In this document: positions 1 through 8,224 of the stretch, one piece after another | How the letters are laid out: every line of letters begins with the position of its first letter | Numbering within the stretch: position 1 is the stretch's first letter | Position numbers and translations under genes: made by a program | Notes under the pieces: model-generated | Databases searched by the model: none | The model's input: only the letters and a program-made list of their open reading frames with translations | What the model was told of the DNA's origin: nothing | Source: Microbispora sp. H11081 | GTDB taxonomy: Bacteria; Actinomycetota; Actinomycetes; Streptosporangiales; Streptosporangiaceae | Assembly (NCBI RefSeq): GCF_012999535.1 | Contig: NZ_JABBWV010000001.1 | Span: 1-64,000, forward strand | Length of the DNA stretch: 64,000 bases | Direction of reading: 5' to 3'

Positions 1-171
1 ACACGGTTCGGCAGCCCACCATCCCCGCCGCCTCTCCCAACAACCGCCTGGATCAACCCACCAACCCCACAAGCGCTCATAGCGTCCAAGTAGCAGGACA
101 CTGTCTCAGAAACCTTGACAGGTACCGCCCGGCCAAATCAGGGGGTGGATGGAGGCGACACAGAAGGAACG

Positions 172-184
172 TTGCATACTGCAA
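172..184. promoter_or_regulatory. Inverted-repeat element TTGCATAnnGCAA, copy 1
   Basis: The sequence reads TTGCATACTGCAA, with TTGC and GCAA half-sites separated by five bases. It lies 17 bases upstream of the GTG start of the small protein at 202. A second copy, TTGCATAGAGCAA, occurs at 1794-1806 upstream of the lactate monooxygenase gene. An octamer TTATCAGG follows this copy on the + strand and recurs next to the second copy on the - strand. It is probably an operator for one local repressor; the regulator is not identified. Bases 1-171 hold nothing else I can support. Confidence 0.4.
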
Positions 185-201
185 TTATCAGGTGAAAGGT
201 C

Positions 202-528
202 GTGGTCTCGATGACCGTCAGAGCGAAGGCCCTGATCACTCTCTTCCCGACAGGCGAGGGCGGCCTGCCACATGAGCTTCCTTCTCGTACGCAGTCGCTG
301 GTGGTGGTCGCGCGCACGGTCGATCACGGCGGGCAGCTGAGCAGGCCGTTCTCGGCGGCCATCGCCGCCGACGACCAGGAGCCGCTGGTTCCAGGCGAGC
401 GCCTGCACGTCGTCACCATCACCACGACAGACGAGGGTGCGCGCGCTTACATGTGCCCCGGGAAGCGCTTCCGGCTGTGGTGCGGGCACGACGTCGGCTA
501 CGGAATCGTCTCGCGCCGCTTCATCTGA
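202..528 (+). CDS. Small EF-Tu domain-3-like beta-barrel protein
   Basis: This is a 108-residue protein of unknown role. Its pattern resembles the C-terminal (third) domain of elongation factor Tu: an LFPTGEGG stretch near residues 14-21 matches the EF-Tu TPEEGG strand, PGERLHVVTI near 63-72 matches PGDNVTVTV, and a C-terminal strand ends in GYGIVSRRF. It has no GTPase domain, so it is not a translation factor; it could bind a nucleic acid or protein partner as a free barrel. The GTG start at 202 is chosen because AGGTGA sits 6 bases upstream; an ATG at 211 is the alternative. It stands alone, converging on the lactate monooxygenase gene. The domain relation is my reading of the pattern and was not tested by search. 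Confidence 0.7.
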   Translation: MVSMTVRAKALITLFPTGEGGLPHELPSRTQSLVVVARTVDHGGQLSRPFSAAIAADDQEPLVPGERLHVVTITTTDEGARAYMCPGKRFRLWCGHDVGYGIVSRRFI

Positions 529-549
529 CGCGCTGGGCCGGACCATCGG

Positions 550-1704
550 TCACGGCACGCGGCGCAGCGCCTCGGGCGTGAGGTCCTTGACGGCGGGATA
601 GCCGTCGACCGCCATGATGAGGTCCGCTTCGGCCAGGATGGAGCGGATGACGTGCACGACGCCGTCGACGCCGCCGATCGCGAGGCCGTACGCGTAGGGC
701 CGGCCGATCCCCACCGCGGTGGCGCCCAGGGCCAGCGCCTTGACGACGTCGGCGCCGCTGCGCACACCGGAGTCGAACAGGACGGGTAGCCCGTCGGCGG
801 CGTCGAGCACGCCGGGCAGGCACTCCAGGGCGGGCAGCCCTCCGTTGGCCTGCCGTCCGCCGTGGTTGGAGCAGTAGACGGCGTCGGCGCCGTGGTCCTT
901 GGCCCGGCGGACGTCGTCGGGATGGCAGATGCCCTTGAGCATCAGCGGCAGCCTGGTCTGGGTCCGCAACCAGTCCAGGTCGTCCCACCAGAACGGTCCG
1001 CCGAAGATCGGCAACGTGCGCACCACCGCCTCGACGGCGTCCTCGCCGGGCCGCAGCCCCTTCCGGAACACCGGGTCGCTGGTGTAGTTGCTCAGGCATC
1101 CGCCGGGCACCTGCGGGTAGTTCGAGCCGCGCAGGTCCCGGGGCCGCCAGCCGGTGACCCAGGTGTCGAGGGTGACGGCGATGCCTTTGAAATCCGCGGC
1201 CTCGGCGCGGTGCACCAGGCTCGCCGCCAGATCACGATCCGGCGGCGTGTAGAGCTGGAAGAAGCCGGGCGTGCCGTCCAGCACCGCCGCCACGTCCTCC
1301 ATCGGATCCGCGGACAGGGTCGCCGCGAAGAACGGGACGCCCGTACGGACGGAGGCCCGCGCGCACGCGAGGTCGCCGTGCCCGTCCTGGGCGCACACCC
1401 CGATCACCCCGATGGGCGCCATGAAGACCGGCGAGGGCAGCGTCGTCCCGAGCAGCTCGATCGACATGTCGCGCTCGGCGGGAGCGACCAGCATCCGCGG
1501 ATACAGGCCCCATCTCGCGAACGCCGCACAGTTGGCCCGCTGGGTGCGCTCGTCACCCGCGCCCCCGGCCACGTACTCCCAGACCTTCGGCCGCATCGCG
1601 GCCGACGCCCTTTCTTCCAGCTCCGCGAACGTCATGGGATACGGCGGCTGCCGACCGGCCCGCCCCTCGGCGTACAACTCGTCCTGGTACTCCGCGAAGC
1701 TCAT
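550..1704 (-). CDS. Lactate 2-monooxygenase (FMN-dependent alpha-hydroxyacid oxidase family)
   Basis: The 384-residue protein belongs to the FMN-dependent alpha-hydroxyacid-oxidising family and most resembles lactate 2-monooxygenase, which converts L-lactate and O2 to acetate, CO2 and water. Visible landmarks are the FMN-binding lysine in LMLKGI (near K257), the catalytic histidine and arginine in SNHGGRQANGG (residues 279-289), and the WVTGWRPRDLR segment near 182-192 that is typical of the monooxygenase branch. Length matches the mycobacterial enzyme (about 394). It is probably cytoplasmic, as no signal peptide is seen. It is divergent from a small membrane protein and an operon holding a pyruvate-oxidase-like enzyme and an FAD/Fe-S hydroxyacid dehydrogenase, which supports a lactate or 2-hydroxyacid role. 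Lactate oxidase (H2O2-producing) is the main alternative. Confidence 0.9.
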   Translation of the reverse strand: MSFAEYQDELYAEGRAGRQPPYPMTFAELEERASAAMRPKVWEYVAGGAGDERTQRANCAAFARWGLYPRMLVAPAERDMSIELLGTTLPSPVFMAPIGVIGVCAQDGHGDLACARASVRTGVPFFAATLSADPMEDVAAVLDGTPGFFQLYTPPDRDLAASLVHRAEAADFKGIAVTLDTWVTGWRPRDLRGSNYPQVPGGCLSNYTSDPVFRKGLRPGEDAVEAVVRTLPIFGGPFWWDDLDWLRTQTRLPLMLKGICHPDDVRRAKDHGADAVYCSNHGGRQANGGLPALECLPGVLDAADGLPVLFDSGVRSGADVVKALALGATAVGIGRPYAYGLAIGGVDGVVHVIRSILAEADLIMAVDGYPAVKDLTPEALRRVP

Positions 1705-1793
1705 ACGTGCGCGTTACCCCCGGGTGGGTGCGTCACCCGGGCCGGGCGGCCAAGCCTGGGGAAACAGCCTCGACGGGAGCGAGCGCGGAAACA

Positions 1794-1806
1794 TTGCATA
1801 GAGCAA
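1794..1806. promoter_or_regulatory. Inverted-repeat element TTGCATAnnGCAA, copy 2
   Basis: TTGCATAGAGCAA shares 11 of 13 bases, including both half-sites, with the element at 172-184. It sits about 90 bases upstream of the lactate monooxygenase start at 1704 and about 165 bases upstream of the + strand gene at 1972. An operator shared by the two copies is an inference. The rest of the 1705-1971 gap shows no gene. Confidence 0.4.
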
Positions 1807-1971
1807 ATTGCCTGATAAAGAAGGGTTCCGGCCCGAGCCGCCGTTTGCGCCGCAGGGCACTGGGAAAGGCGACCGGGTAGCCGCTGGAAGCCGTGACAAG
1901 TCGCCGCAGATCGTCCATGCGGGCCTGTCTCCCCTCTCGCCTGTGAGGACTCGGCGGAGCGGAGCTGGATC

Positions 1972-2178
1972 ATGACGAATGCGAAGATCCGAATCATGGA
2001 CGTGCGAGAGACCCTCGCGCCCGTGGCAGGCAGCGTGGCCGGCGCCGTCGTCGACCCCAAGGCCGCTCTGAAACGCCTGAAGTCGGCGGTCGTGTCGCCG
2101 AAGCCGCTGTTCATCGCCGCCGCGCTCGCCGCGGCCTATGCCCTGGGGCGGTGGCACGGACTGCGCGCGTGCCGTTGA
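1972..2178 (+). CDS. Small tail-anchored membrane protein, function unknown
   Basis: A 68-residue protein with a polar N-terminal half and one hydrophobic segment at about residues 46-58 (LFIAAALAAAYALG), followed by a short basic tail (RWHGLRACR). This is the layout of a single-pass, C-terminally anchored protein. It begins at ATG 1972 with GGAG about 8 bases upstream; an internal ATG nine codons on is possible. It lies 39 bases before the TPP-enzyme gene in the same direction, so it is probably the first gene of that operon. The FAD/Fe-S enzyme two genes on also ends in a hydrophobic segment plus arginines, so this protein may help hold the pathway at the membrane. I do not recognise a family. 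Confidence 0.55.
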   Translation: MTNAKIRIMDVRETLAPVAGSVAGAVVDPKAALKRLKSAVVSPKPLFIAAALAAAYALGRWHGLRACR

Positions 2179-2217
2179 CCGCGGCCTTCCACCTTCTCTA
2201 TCCGAACGGAGAGCCAC

Positions 2218-3984
2218 ATGACTGAGATCGTCGGTGAGAGCCTGGCCAAGCGGCTGGTGGAGTGGGGAGTCGACACGATCTTCGGGCTCCCGGGTGACGG
2301 GATCAACGGCCTGATGGAGGGCTTCAGGCGGCAACGGGAGAAGCTCCGCTTCGTGCTGGTGCATCACGAGGAGGCCGCCGCGTTCATGGCGACGGGGTAC
2401 GCCAAGGCGACCGGGCGGCTCGGCGTGTGCGCCGCCACTTCTGGCCCCGGCGCGATCCACCTGCTCAATGGGCTGTACGACGCCAAGCTCGACCATGTGC
2501 CCGTGCTTGCCCTGACCGGCATGCAGGAGACCTCGGTGCTGGGAACCCACTACCAGCAGGAGGTCCACCTCGACCGCCTCTACCAGGACCTCGCCGCTTA
2601 CAACCTGATGGTCACCAACCCCCAGCAGATGCCCGGCGTCGTCGACCTCGCCATCCGCAACGCCATGAGCAGACGGACGGTCTCCCATCTGACCTTCCCC
2701 AACGACATCCAGGTCGCCGCCGCGAGCGAGGACCCCTACCGGCACGTCGGCCCGGGCAACCCGCCGTCGAGCATGCCCGGCTGTTCCCGGCTGCCGCTGC
2801 GTCCCCGGGAGGACGACCTGGCCCGGGCCGCCGAGGTGCTGCGGCAAGGCCGCAAGATCGCAATCCTTGTCGGGGTGGGCGCGCGCGACGCGCGGGAGGA
2901 GGTCATCGCGGTCGCCGAGAAGCTGGCCGCCCCCATCGTCAAGACCCTGCCGGGCAAGTTCGTGGTGCCCGACGACCACCCGTTGACCACGGGCGGCCTG
3001 GGGCTGCTCGGCACCGCCCCCAGCGAGGAACTCATGGAGGAGTGCGACACGCTGTTCATGATCGGCACGTCCTTCCCGTACGGGAAGTACCTGCCAGAGC
3101 CGGGCAGGGCCCGGGTGGTGCAGATCGACGTCGATCCCACCCTCCTGGGGGTGCGCCGCCCGACCGAGGCCCCGGTGGCCGCCGACGCGAAACTCGCCCT
3201 CCAAGCGCTGCTGCCCGTGCTCGACCCGGCCAAGGACCGGTCGTTCCTGGAGAAGTACCAGCGCAAGATGGACCGGTGGCGTTCTGACATGAAGGCGCTG
3301 CAGGATCCGTCCCGGGATCCGGTCGCCCCGCAGTACCTCATGGGCTGCGTCGACGAGGCCGCCGCCGACGACGCGATCTTGACCTGCGACTCGGGGACCA
3401 TCGCCACCTGGGCCGCCCGCCACTGGACGATCCGCGGCGGGCGGGAGTTCTACCTGTCGGGCAACCTCGCCACGATGGCCCCCGGCCTGCCGTACGCCAT
3501 CGGCATGCAACTCGCCTATCCCGGCCGGCAGGTCGTCGCCTTCGTCGGTGACGGCGGGTTCGCCATGCTCATGGCCGACTTCCTCACCGCCGTACGGCAC
3601 GACCTGCCCATCAAGGTCGTGATCAACAACAACAACTCCTACGGCCAGATCCTGTGGGAGCAGATCATCCTCGGCTACCCGGAATACGCGGTGCGGCACC
3701 GGCCGCCGGAGGCCGACTTCTCCGCCTGGGCCAGGGCGTGCGGCGCCTACGGCGCGAAGATCAAGGACCCGAAGGACCTGCCCGGCGCGATCCGCGAGGC
3801 CCTCGCCCACGACGGCCCGGCCCTCGTCGACTGCGACGTCGACCCGAACGAGCCGCCCATGCCCGGCAGGGTCAAGTACGAGCAGGCCAAGCACTTCACC
3901 GAGGCGTTCCTGCGTGGGCAGCCGCACAAGGTCAGCACCCTCGCCGCCGTCGCCCGCGACAAGATCAATGAGTTGCTGTCATGA
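2218..3984 (+). CDS. Thiamine-pyrophosphate enzyme, pyruvate oxidase / pyruvate:quinone dehydrogenase-like
   Basis: The 588-residue protein has the three-domain layout of the acetolactate synthase/pyruvate oxidase family. The N-terminal pyrimidine domain carries the TPP-activating glutamate in VLVHHEEAAAF (near residue 51), the middle domain is a nucleotide-binding fold, and the C-terminal domain carries the TPP/Mg motif GDGGFAM (about 443) followed by NNNNSYGQ (about 470). The likely reaction is oxidative decarboxylation of pyruvate to acetate or acetyl phosphate, with FAD and quinone or O2 as acceptor. Context fits, as lactate- and hydroxyacid-oxidising enzymes flank it. The start has GGAGAG just upstream. 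The stop overlaps the next start (ATGA), so translation is probably coupled. Acetolactate synthase or another 2-oxoacid decarboxylase cannot be excluded from sequence alone. Confidence 0.85.
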   Translation: MTEIVGESLAKRLVEWGVDTIFGLPGDGINGLMEGFRRQREKLRFVLVHHEEAAAFMATGYAKATGRLGVCAATSGPGAIHLLNGLYDAKLDHVPVLALTGMQETSVLGTHYQQEVHLDRLYQDLAAYNLMVTNPQQMPGVVDLAIRNAMSRRTVSHLTFPNDIQVAAASEDPYRHVGPGNPPSSMPGCSRLPLRPREDDLARAAEVLRQGRKIAILVGVGARDAREEVIAVAEKLAAPIVKTLPGKFVVPDDHPLTTGGLGLLGTAPSEELMEECDTLFMIGTSFPYGKYLPEPGRARVVQIDVDPTLLGVRRPTEAPVAADAKLALQALLPVLDPAKDRSFLEKYQRKMDRWRSDMKALQDPSRDPVAPQYLMGCVDEAAADDAILTCDSGTIATWAARHWTIRGGREFYLSGNLATMAPGLPYAIGMQLAYPGRQVVAFVGDGGFAMLMADFLTAVRHDLPIKVVINNNNSYGQILWEQIILGYPEYAVRHRPPEADFSAWARACGAYGAKIKDPKDLPGAIREALAHDGPALVDCDVDPNEPPMPGRVKYEQAKHFTEAFLRGQPHKVSTLAAVARDKINELLS

Positions 3985-6900
3985 CGGAGACGATTCGGCT
4001 CCTGCCCGATCCGGTGCTCGCAGCGCCCGCGCCCGGCGGCCGGACCGATCTGGCGGCGCTCGAACGGGACCTCAGGGAGACCGTGGACGGAGAGGTCCGC
4101 TTCGACGCGACGATGCGCGGCGCCTACTCGACCGACGCATCCAACTACCGGCAGGTGCCGCTGGGCGTGGTCATCCCCCATACCGTCGAGGCGGCGGTTG
4201 CGGCGGTGAAGGTCTGCCGGCGCCACCGGGCGCCGCTGCTGTCCCGGGGAGGGGGCACCAGCCTGGGCGGCGAATGCACGAACACCGCCGTCGTCATCGA
4301 CTGGTCCAAGCACTGCCACCGTCTCCTGGAGGTCGACACGGAGAACCGGACCTGCCTGGTGGAGCCGGGCATCGTGCTCGACCAGCTCAACAAGCGGTTG
4401 CGCGACGTGGGCCTCGAGTACGGCCCCAGGCCGTCCACGCACGACCGTTGCACCCTCGGGGGAATGATCGGCAACAACTCCTGCGGCGCGACCGCCCAGC
4501 GGGCCGGCAAGGTCGTGGACAACATCGTCGAGATGGAGGTGCTCCTCTACGACGGCACCCGGATGTGGGTGGGCGAGACCAGCGACGAGGAGATCCAGCG
4601 GCAGAGCGGGCGAAAAGCCGAGATCTACGCCCAACTGCGGGCGCTGCGCGACGAATACATGGAAGAGATCCGCACCCGCTACCCCCGCATCCCGCGGCGG
4701 GTCTCGGGCTACAACCTCGACAGCCTGCTGCCGGAAAAGCGCTTCAACGTCGCCCAAGCACTGGTCGGCTCGGAGGGGACACTCGTCGTCGTGCTGCGGG
4801 CCCGGCTCAAGCTGATCCCGGTGGTCAAGGCGCAGACCATGGTCTACGTGGCGTTCCCCGACATCGCCGCCGCCGGGGACGCGGTGCCGGCGATCCTGCC
4901 CCACCAGCCGATCGCGCTGGAGGGCATCGACCACAAGCTCATCCACTTCCAGCAGGAGAAGAACCTCAACCCCGAGGCGCTGAAGCGGCTGCCGGGGGGC
5001 GGCGCGTACCTGCAGATCCAGATGGGCGGCGAGGACGAGGCCGACGCCGACCGCAGGGCCGGGGAGGTGCTGCGATCGCTCGGCAAGAAGCTGGACGACT
5101 CCGCGGTCGCCGTTTTCGACGACCCGGAACTGGAGGAGCAGATGTGGCAGATCCGGGAGTCGGGCCTCGGCGCCACGGCGCGCGTGCCTGGCCTGCCCGA
5201 CACCTGGCCCGGCTGGGAGGACTCCGCCGTCTCCCCAGACCGGCTCGGCGACTACCTGCGCGACCTCGAAGCCCTGTTGCGGAAGTACGGCTACCAGCAG
5301 GCCTCGCTGTACGGGCACTTCGGGCAGGGCTGCGTGCACACCCGCATCCCGTTCGACCTGAAGACCGCCGAGGGCGTGGCGAACTTCCGCTCCTTCATGG
5401 AGGAGGCCGCCGACCTGGTGGTCGGCTACGGCGGGTCGCTCTCCGGCGAGCACGGCGACGGACAGGCCCGCGGCGAGTTGCTGCCCAGGATGTTCGGCGA
5501 ACGCCTGGTCGAGGCGTTCGGCCGGTTCAAGGCGATCTTCGATCCCGATGACCGGATGAACCCCGGCAAGGTGGTCGCGCCGTACCCGCTCGACGACCTG
5601 CTGCGGCTGGGCGCCGACTACAACCACGGCGATGTGGTCACCAACTTCAAGTTCCCGCACGACCAGGGCAGCTTCGGCCGGGCCGTGCTGCGCTGCGTGG
5701 GGGTGGGCAGGTGCCGCCGCCCCGAGGGCGGAGTCATGTGCCCGTCCTACATGGTCACCCGTGCCGAGGAGCACTCCACCCGGGGCCGCGCCCGGCTGCT
5801 GTTCGAGATGCTGGACGGCACGGCGCGCGGCGGCGCGGTCGCGGACGGCTGGAAGTCGGAGGCCGTCCATGAGGCGCTCGACCTGTGCCTGGCCTGCAAG
5901 GGCTGCAAGTCCGACTGCCCGGTCGACGTCGACATGGCGACGTACAAGGCGGAGTTCCTGTCCCACCACTTCGAAGGGCGGCTGCGCCCGCGCGCCCACT
6001 ACGCGATGGGCTGGCTGCCCGTCTGGGCCAAGCTCGCGTCGTACGCGCCGCGCACGGCCAACGCGCTGTCGCACGCGCCGGTGCTGGACCGGGTCGCCAA
6101 GGCCGCCGCGGGCGTGGACCGGCGGAGGGAACTGCCGCTGTTCGCGCCGCGGACCTTCCAGGAGTGGTTCGCCGGTCACGAGCCGGCCGGCGACGGCCTC
6201 CGAGGCGAGGTCGTCCTGTGGCCCGACACCTTCGACAACCACTTCCACCCCGGCATCGCACGGGCCGCGGTCGAGGTGATGGAGTCGGCAGGATGGCGGG
6301 TCCGGGTGCCTGAGCGGTCAGTGTGCTGCGGCCTCACCTGGATCTCCACCGGCCAGCTCTCCGCCGCGAAGAAGGCCCTGCGGCGTACGGTCGACGTGCT
6401 GCGCCCGCACATCCGGGCGGGCACGCTCGTGGTCGGCCTGGAGCCGAGTTGCACCGCGGTGTTCCGCGGCGACGCGCTGGAGCTGTTTCCCGACGACGAG
6501 GACGTCCGGCGGCTGGCGCACCTCACGGTGACGCTGGCGGAGCTGCTGCGCGACCACACGCCGGGGTGGACGCCGCCGCGGGTGCCGCGAGAGGCGCTGG
6601 TCCAGGTGCACTGTCACCACCACGCCGTGATGAAGCACGAGGCCGACGCCGCCCTGCTCGACGCCGCCGGAGTGAAGGCGAACGTGCTCGACTCCGGGTG
6701 CTGCGGCCTGGCCGGCGACTTCGGATTCACGGAGGGCCACTACGAGGTGTCGCAGGCCTGCGCCGAGCGGGTGCTGATGCCCGCCGTACGGCAGGCCGGC
6801 ACCGGCACGGTGCTGCTCGCCGACGGATTCAGCTGCCGCACCCAGATCGAGCAGAGCGACCCGGGCGGCCGCCGGGCGATGCACCTGGCCGAACTGCTGC

Positions 6901-7097
6901 GCGCCGGGTTGCACGGCGACCTCGGCGACAGCTCCCACCCGGAGGAGACCTACGCCCCGCGGCCGTCGCCGCCGTCGACGGCCGCCCGGGTGGCCGCCGC
7001 CGTGACGGCCGGCGCGGGCGCGGTGGGCGTGGCGGGCGCGGTGGTGGGTGCGGCGCTTGTCATGGGCCGGCGGCTGCTGCGGAGGCGACCGGCGTGA
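3981..7097 (+). CDS. FAD-binding and Fe-S-binding D-2-hydroxyacid (lactate/glycolate) dehydrogenase, fused form
   Basis: At 1038 residues this matches the fused YdiJ-type dehydrogenases. An N-terminal GlcD/vanillyl-alcohol-oxidase-like FAD domain contains SRGGGTSLGGECTN and later SGEHGDGQARG. An iron-sulfur region follows with CVGVGRC (about 572) and CLACKGCKSDCP (about 636-647), and two CCG cysteine-rich repeats (SVCCGLTW about 781, GCCGLAG about 907). It should oxidise D-lactate, glycolate or a related 2-hydroxyacid and pass electrons through Fe-S centres. The unusual part is the C-terminus: residues about 1000-1030 form an alanine/glycine/valine-rich hydrophobic segment ending in RRLLRRRPA, likely a membrane anchor. 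It starts inside the previous stop (ATGA), and its own stop overlaps the next start (GTGA). Confidence 0.9.
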   Translation: MTETIRLLPDPVLAAPAPGGRTDLAALERDLRETVDGEVRFDATMRGAYSTDASNYRQVPLGVVIPHTVEAAVAAVKVCRRHRAPLLSRGGGTSLGGECTNTAVVIDWSKHCHRLLEVDTENRTCLVEPGIVLDQLNKRLRDVGLEYGPRPSTHDRCTLGGMIGNNSCGATAQRAGKVVDNIVEMEVLLYDGTRMWVGETSDEEIQRQSGRKAEIYAQLRALRDEYMEEIRTRYPRIPRRVSGYNLDSLLPEKRFNVAQALVGSEGTLVVVLRARLKLIPVVKAQTMVYVAFPDIAAAGDAVPAILPHQPIALEGIDHKLIHFQQEKNLNPEALKRLPGGGAYLQIQMGGEDEADADRRAGEVLRSLGKKLDDSAVAVFDDPELEEQMWQIRESGLGATARVPGLPDTWPGWEDSAVSPDRLGDYLRDLEALLRKYGYQQASLYGHFGQGCVHTRIPFDLKTAEGVANFRSFMEEAADLVVGYGGSLSGEHGDGQARGELLPRMFGERLVEAFGRFKAIFDPDDRMNPGKVVAPYPLDDLLRLGADYNHGDVVTNFKFPHDQGSFGRAVLRCVGVGRCRRPEGGVMCPSYMVTRAEEHSTRGRARLLFEMLDGTARGGAVADGWKSEAVHEALDLCLACKGCKSDCPVDVDMATYKAEFLSHHFEGRLRPRAHYAMGWLPVWAKLASYAPRTANALSHAPVLDRVAKAAAGVDRRRELPLFAPRTFQEWFAGHEPAGDGLRGEVVLWPDTFDNHFHPGIARAAVEVMESAGWRVRVPERSVCCGLTWISTGQLSAAKKALRRTVDVLRPHIRAGTLVVGLEPSCTAVFRGDALELFPDDEDVRRLAHLTVTLAELLRDHTPGWTPPRVPREALVQVHCHHHAVMKHEADAALLDAAGVKANVLDSGCCGLAGDFGFTEGHYEVSQACAERVLMPAVRQAGTGTVLLADGFSCRTQIEQSDPGGRRAMHLAELLRAGLHGDLGDSSHPEETYAPRPSPPSTAARVAAAVTAGAGAVGVAGAVVGAALVMGRRLLRRRPA

Positions 7098-8179
7098 AGA
7101 TCGACCTCAGCGCTCGGGCGTACACGGTTCCGACCGACTTCCCCGAGGCCGACGGCACCCTCGCGTGGACGAGCACCACGATCGTGATCGTCCGCGCAGG
7201 CGCCGACGGCGTGGACGGGCTCGGCTGGACGTACGGCCCGGCCGCCACCGCCTCGGTGGTGATGGAGATGCTGGCCCCCGTCGTCGCCGATCTCGACCCC
7301 GGCGACGTGCCCGCCGCGTGGTCGGCGATGGCGCGCGGGATCCGCAACGCGGGACGGCCGGGGATCGCGGGCCTGGCTCTGTCGGCGGCGGACAACGCTC
7401 TGTGGGACCTGAAGGCACGCCGGTGCGAGCTCCCGCTGGCGCGCCTTCTCGGCGCGGCCAGGGGCGCCGTTCCGGTGTACGGCAGCGGCGGCTTCACCAG
7501 CTATGACGCCGAACGGCAGCACCGGCAGCTCGCCCACTGGGCACACGAGCTGGGCATCCCCCGGGTCAAGATCAAGATCGGCGAGTCGTGGGGCCGGCGC
7601 GAAGACCGGGATCTGGAGCGGATGACCGCCGCCCGGCGCACCATCGGCGACGGGACGGAGCTTTTCGTGGACGCCAACGGCGCCTACCAGCGCAAGCAGG
7701 CCGTACGGCTGGCGCGCCGGGCGGCCGACCTCGACGTGCGCTGGTTCGAGGAGCCGGTCTCCTCCGACGACCTGCGTGGCCTGGGACTCGTCCGCGACCT
7801 GGTGCCGGCCGATGTCGCCGCCGGCGAGTACGGCTACGACCTGGTCTACTTCGAGCGCATGGCGCCCTACGTGGACTGCCTGCAGGTCGACGTGACCCGG
7901 TGCGGCGGGATCAGTGAGTTCCTGCGGGCGGCGGCGGTCGCCGCCGCCCACGGGCTGCAGGTCAGCGGGCACTGCGCCCCGCACCAGCACCTGGCGGTCG
8001 CGGCCGCGGTGCCCAACCTGCGGCACCTGGAGTGGTTCCACGACCACGCGCGGATCGAGAGCATGCTGTTCGAGGGGACCGCCTCGCCCGAGGGCGGCGA
8101 GGTGCCGATCGACCGCGCCACGCCAGGGAACGGCCTGACGCTCAAGGAGGAGGACGCCGCCCGCTGGCGTACCGCCTGA
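7094..8179 (+). CDS. Enolase-superfamily enzyme (mandelate racemase / sugar-acid dehydratase subgroup)
   Basis: This 361-residue enzyme starts at GTG 7094, overlapping the preceding stop by four bases. It has an alpha/beta capping domain and a TIM barrel. Visible barrel residues are KIKIG (about 159-163, the KxK catalytic lysine motif), VDANGAY (about 192, first metal ligand), EEPVSSDD (about 218, second), GEYGYD (about 244, third) and GHCAPH (about 291, candidate catalytic histidine). The histidine places it in the mandelate racemase/galactonate dehydratase group rather than the muconate lactonizing group. Such enzymes abstract the alpha-proton of a carboxylate and racemise, dehydrate or cycloisomerise it. 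Operon partners that act on 2-hydroxyacids and 2-oxoacids suggest an aldonic- or uronic-acid dehydratase feeding them; the substrate is not readable from the sequence. Confidence 0.87.
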   Translation: MKIDLSARAYTVPTDFPEADGTLAWTSTTIVIVRAGADGVDGLGWTYGPAATASVVMEMLAPVVADLDPGDVPAAWSAMARGIRNAGRPGIAGLALSAADNALWDLKARRCELPLARLLGAARGAVPVYGSGGFTSYDAERQHRQLAHWAHELGIPRVKIKIGESWGRREDRDLERMTAARRTIGDGTELFVDANGAYQRKQAVRLARRAADLDVRWFEEPVSSDDLRGLGLVRDLVPADVAAGEYGYDLVYFERMAPYVDCLQVDVTRCGGISEFLRAAAVAAAHGLQVSGHCAPHQHLAVAAAVPNLRHLEWFHDHARIESMLFEGTASPEGGEVPIDRATPGNGLTLKEEDAARWRTA

Positions 8180-8224
8180 GCCGTCTCGTCCCGTGGTCCC
8201 CGCGTGGGCCGGGAGGGAGGACGG

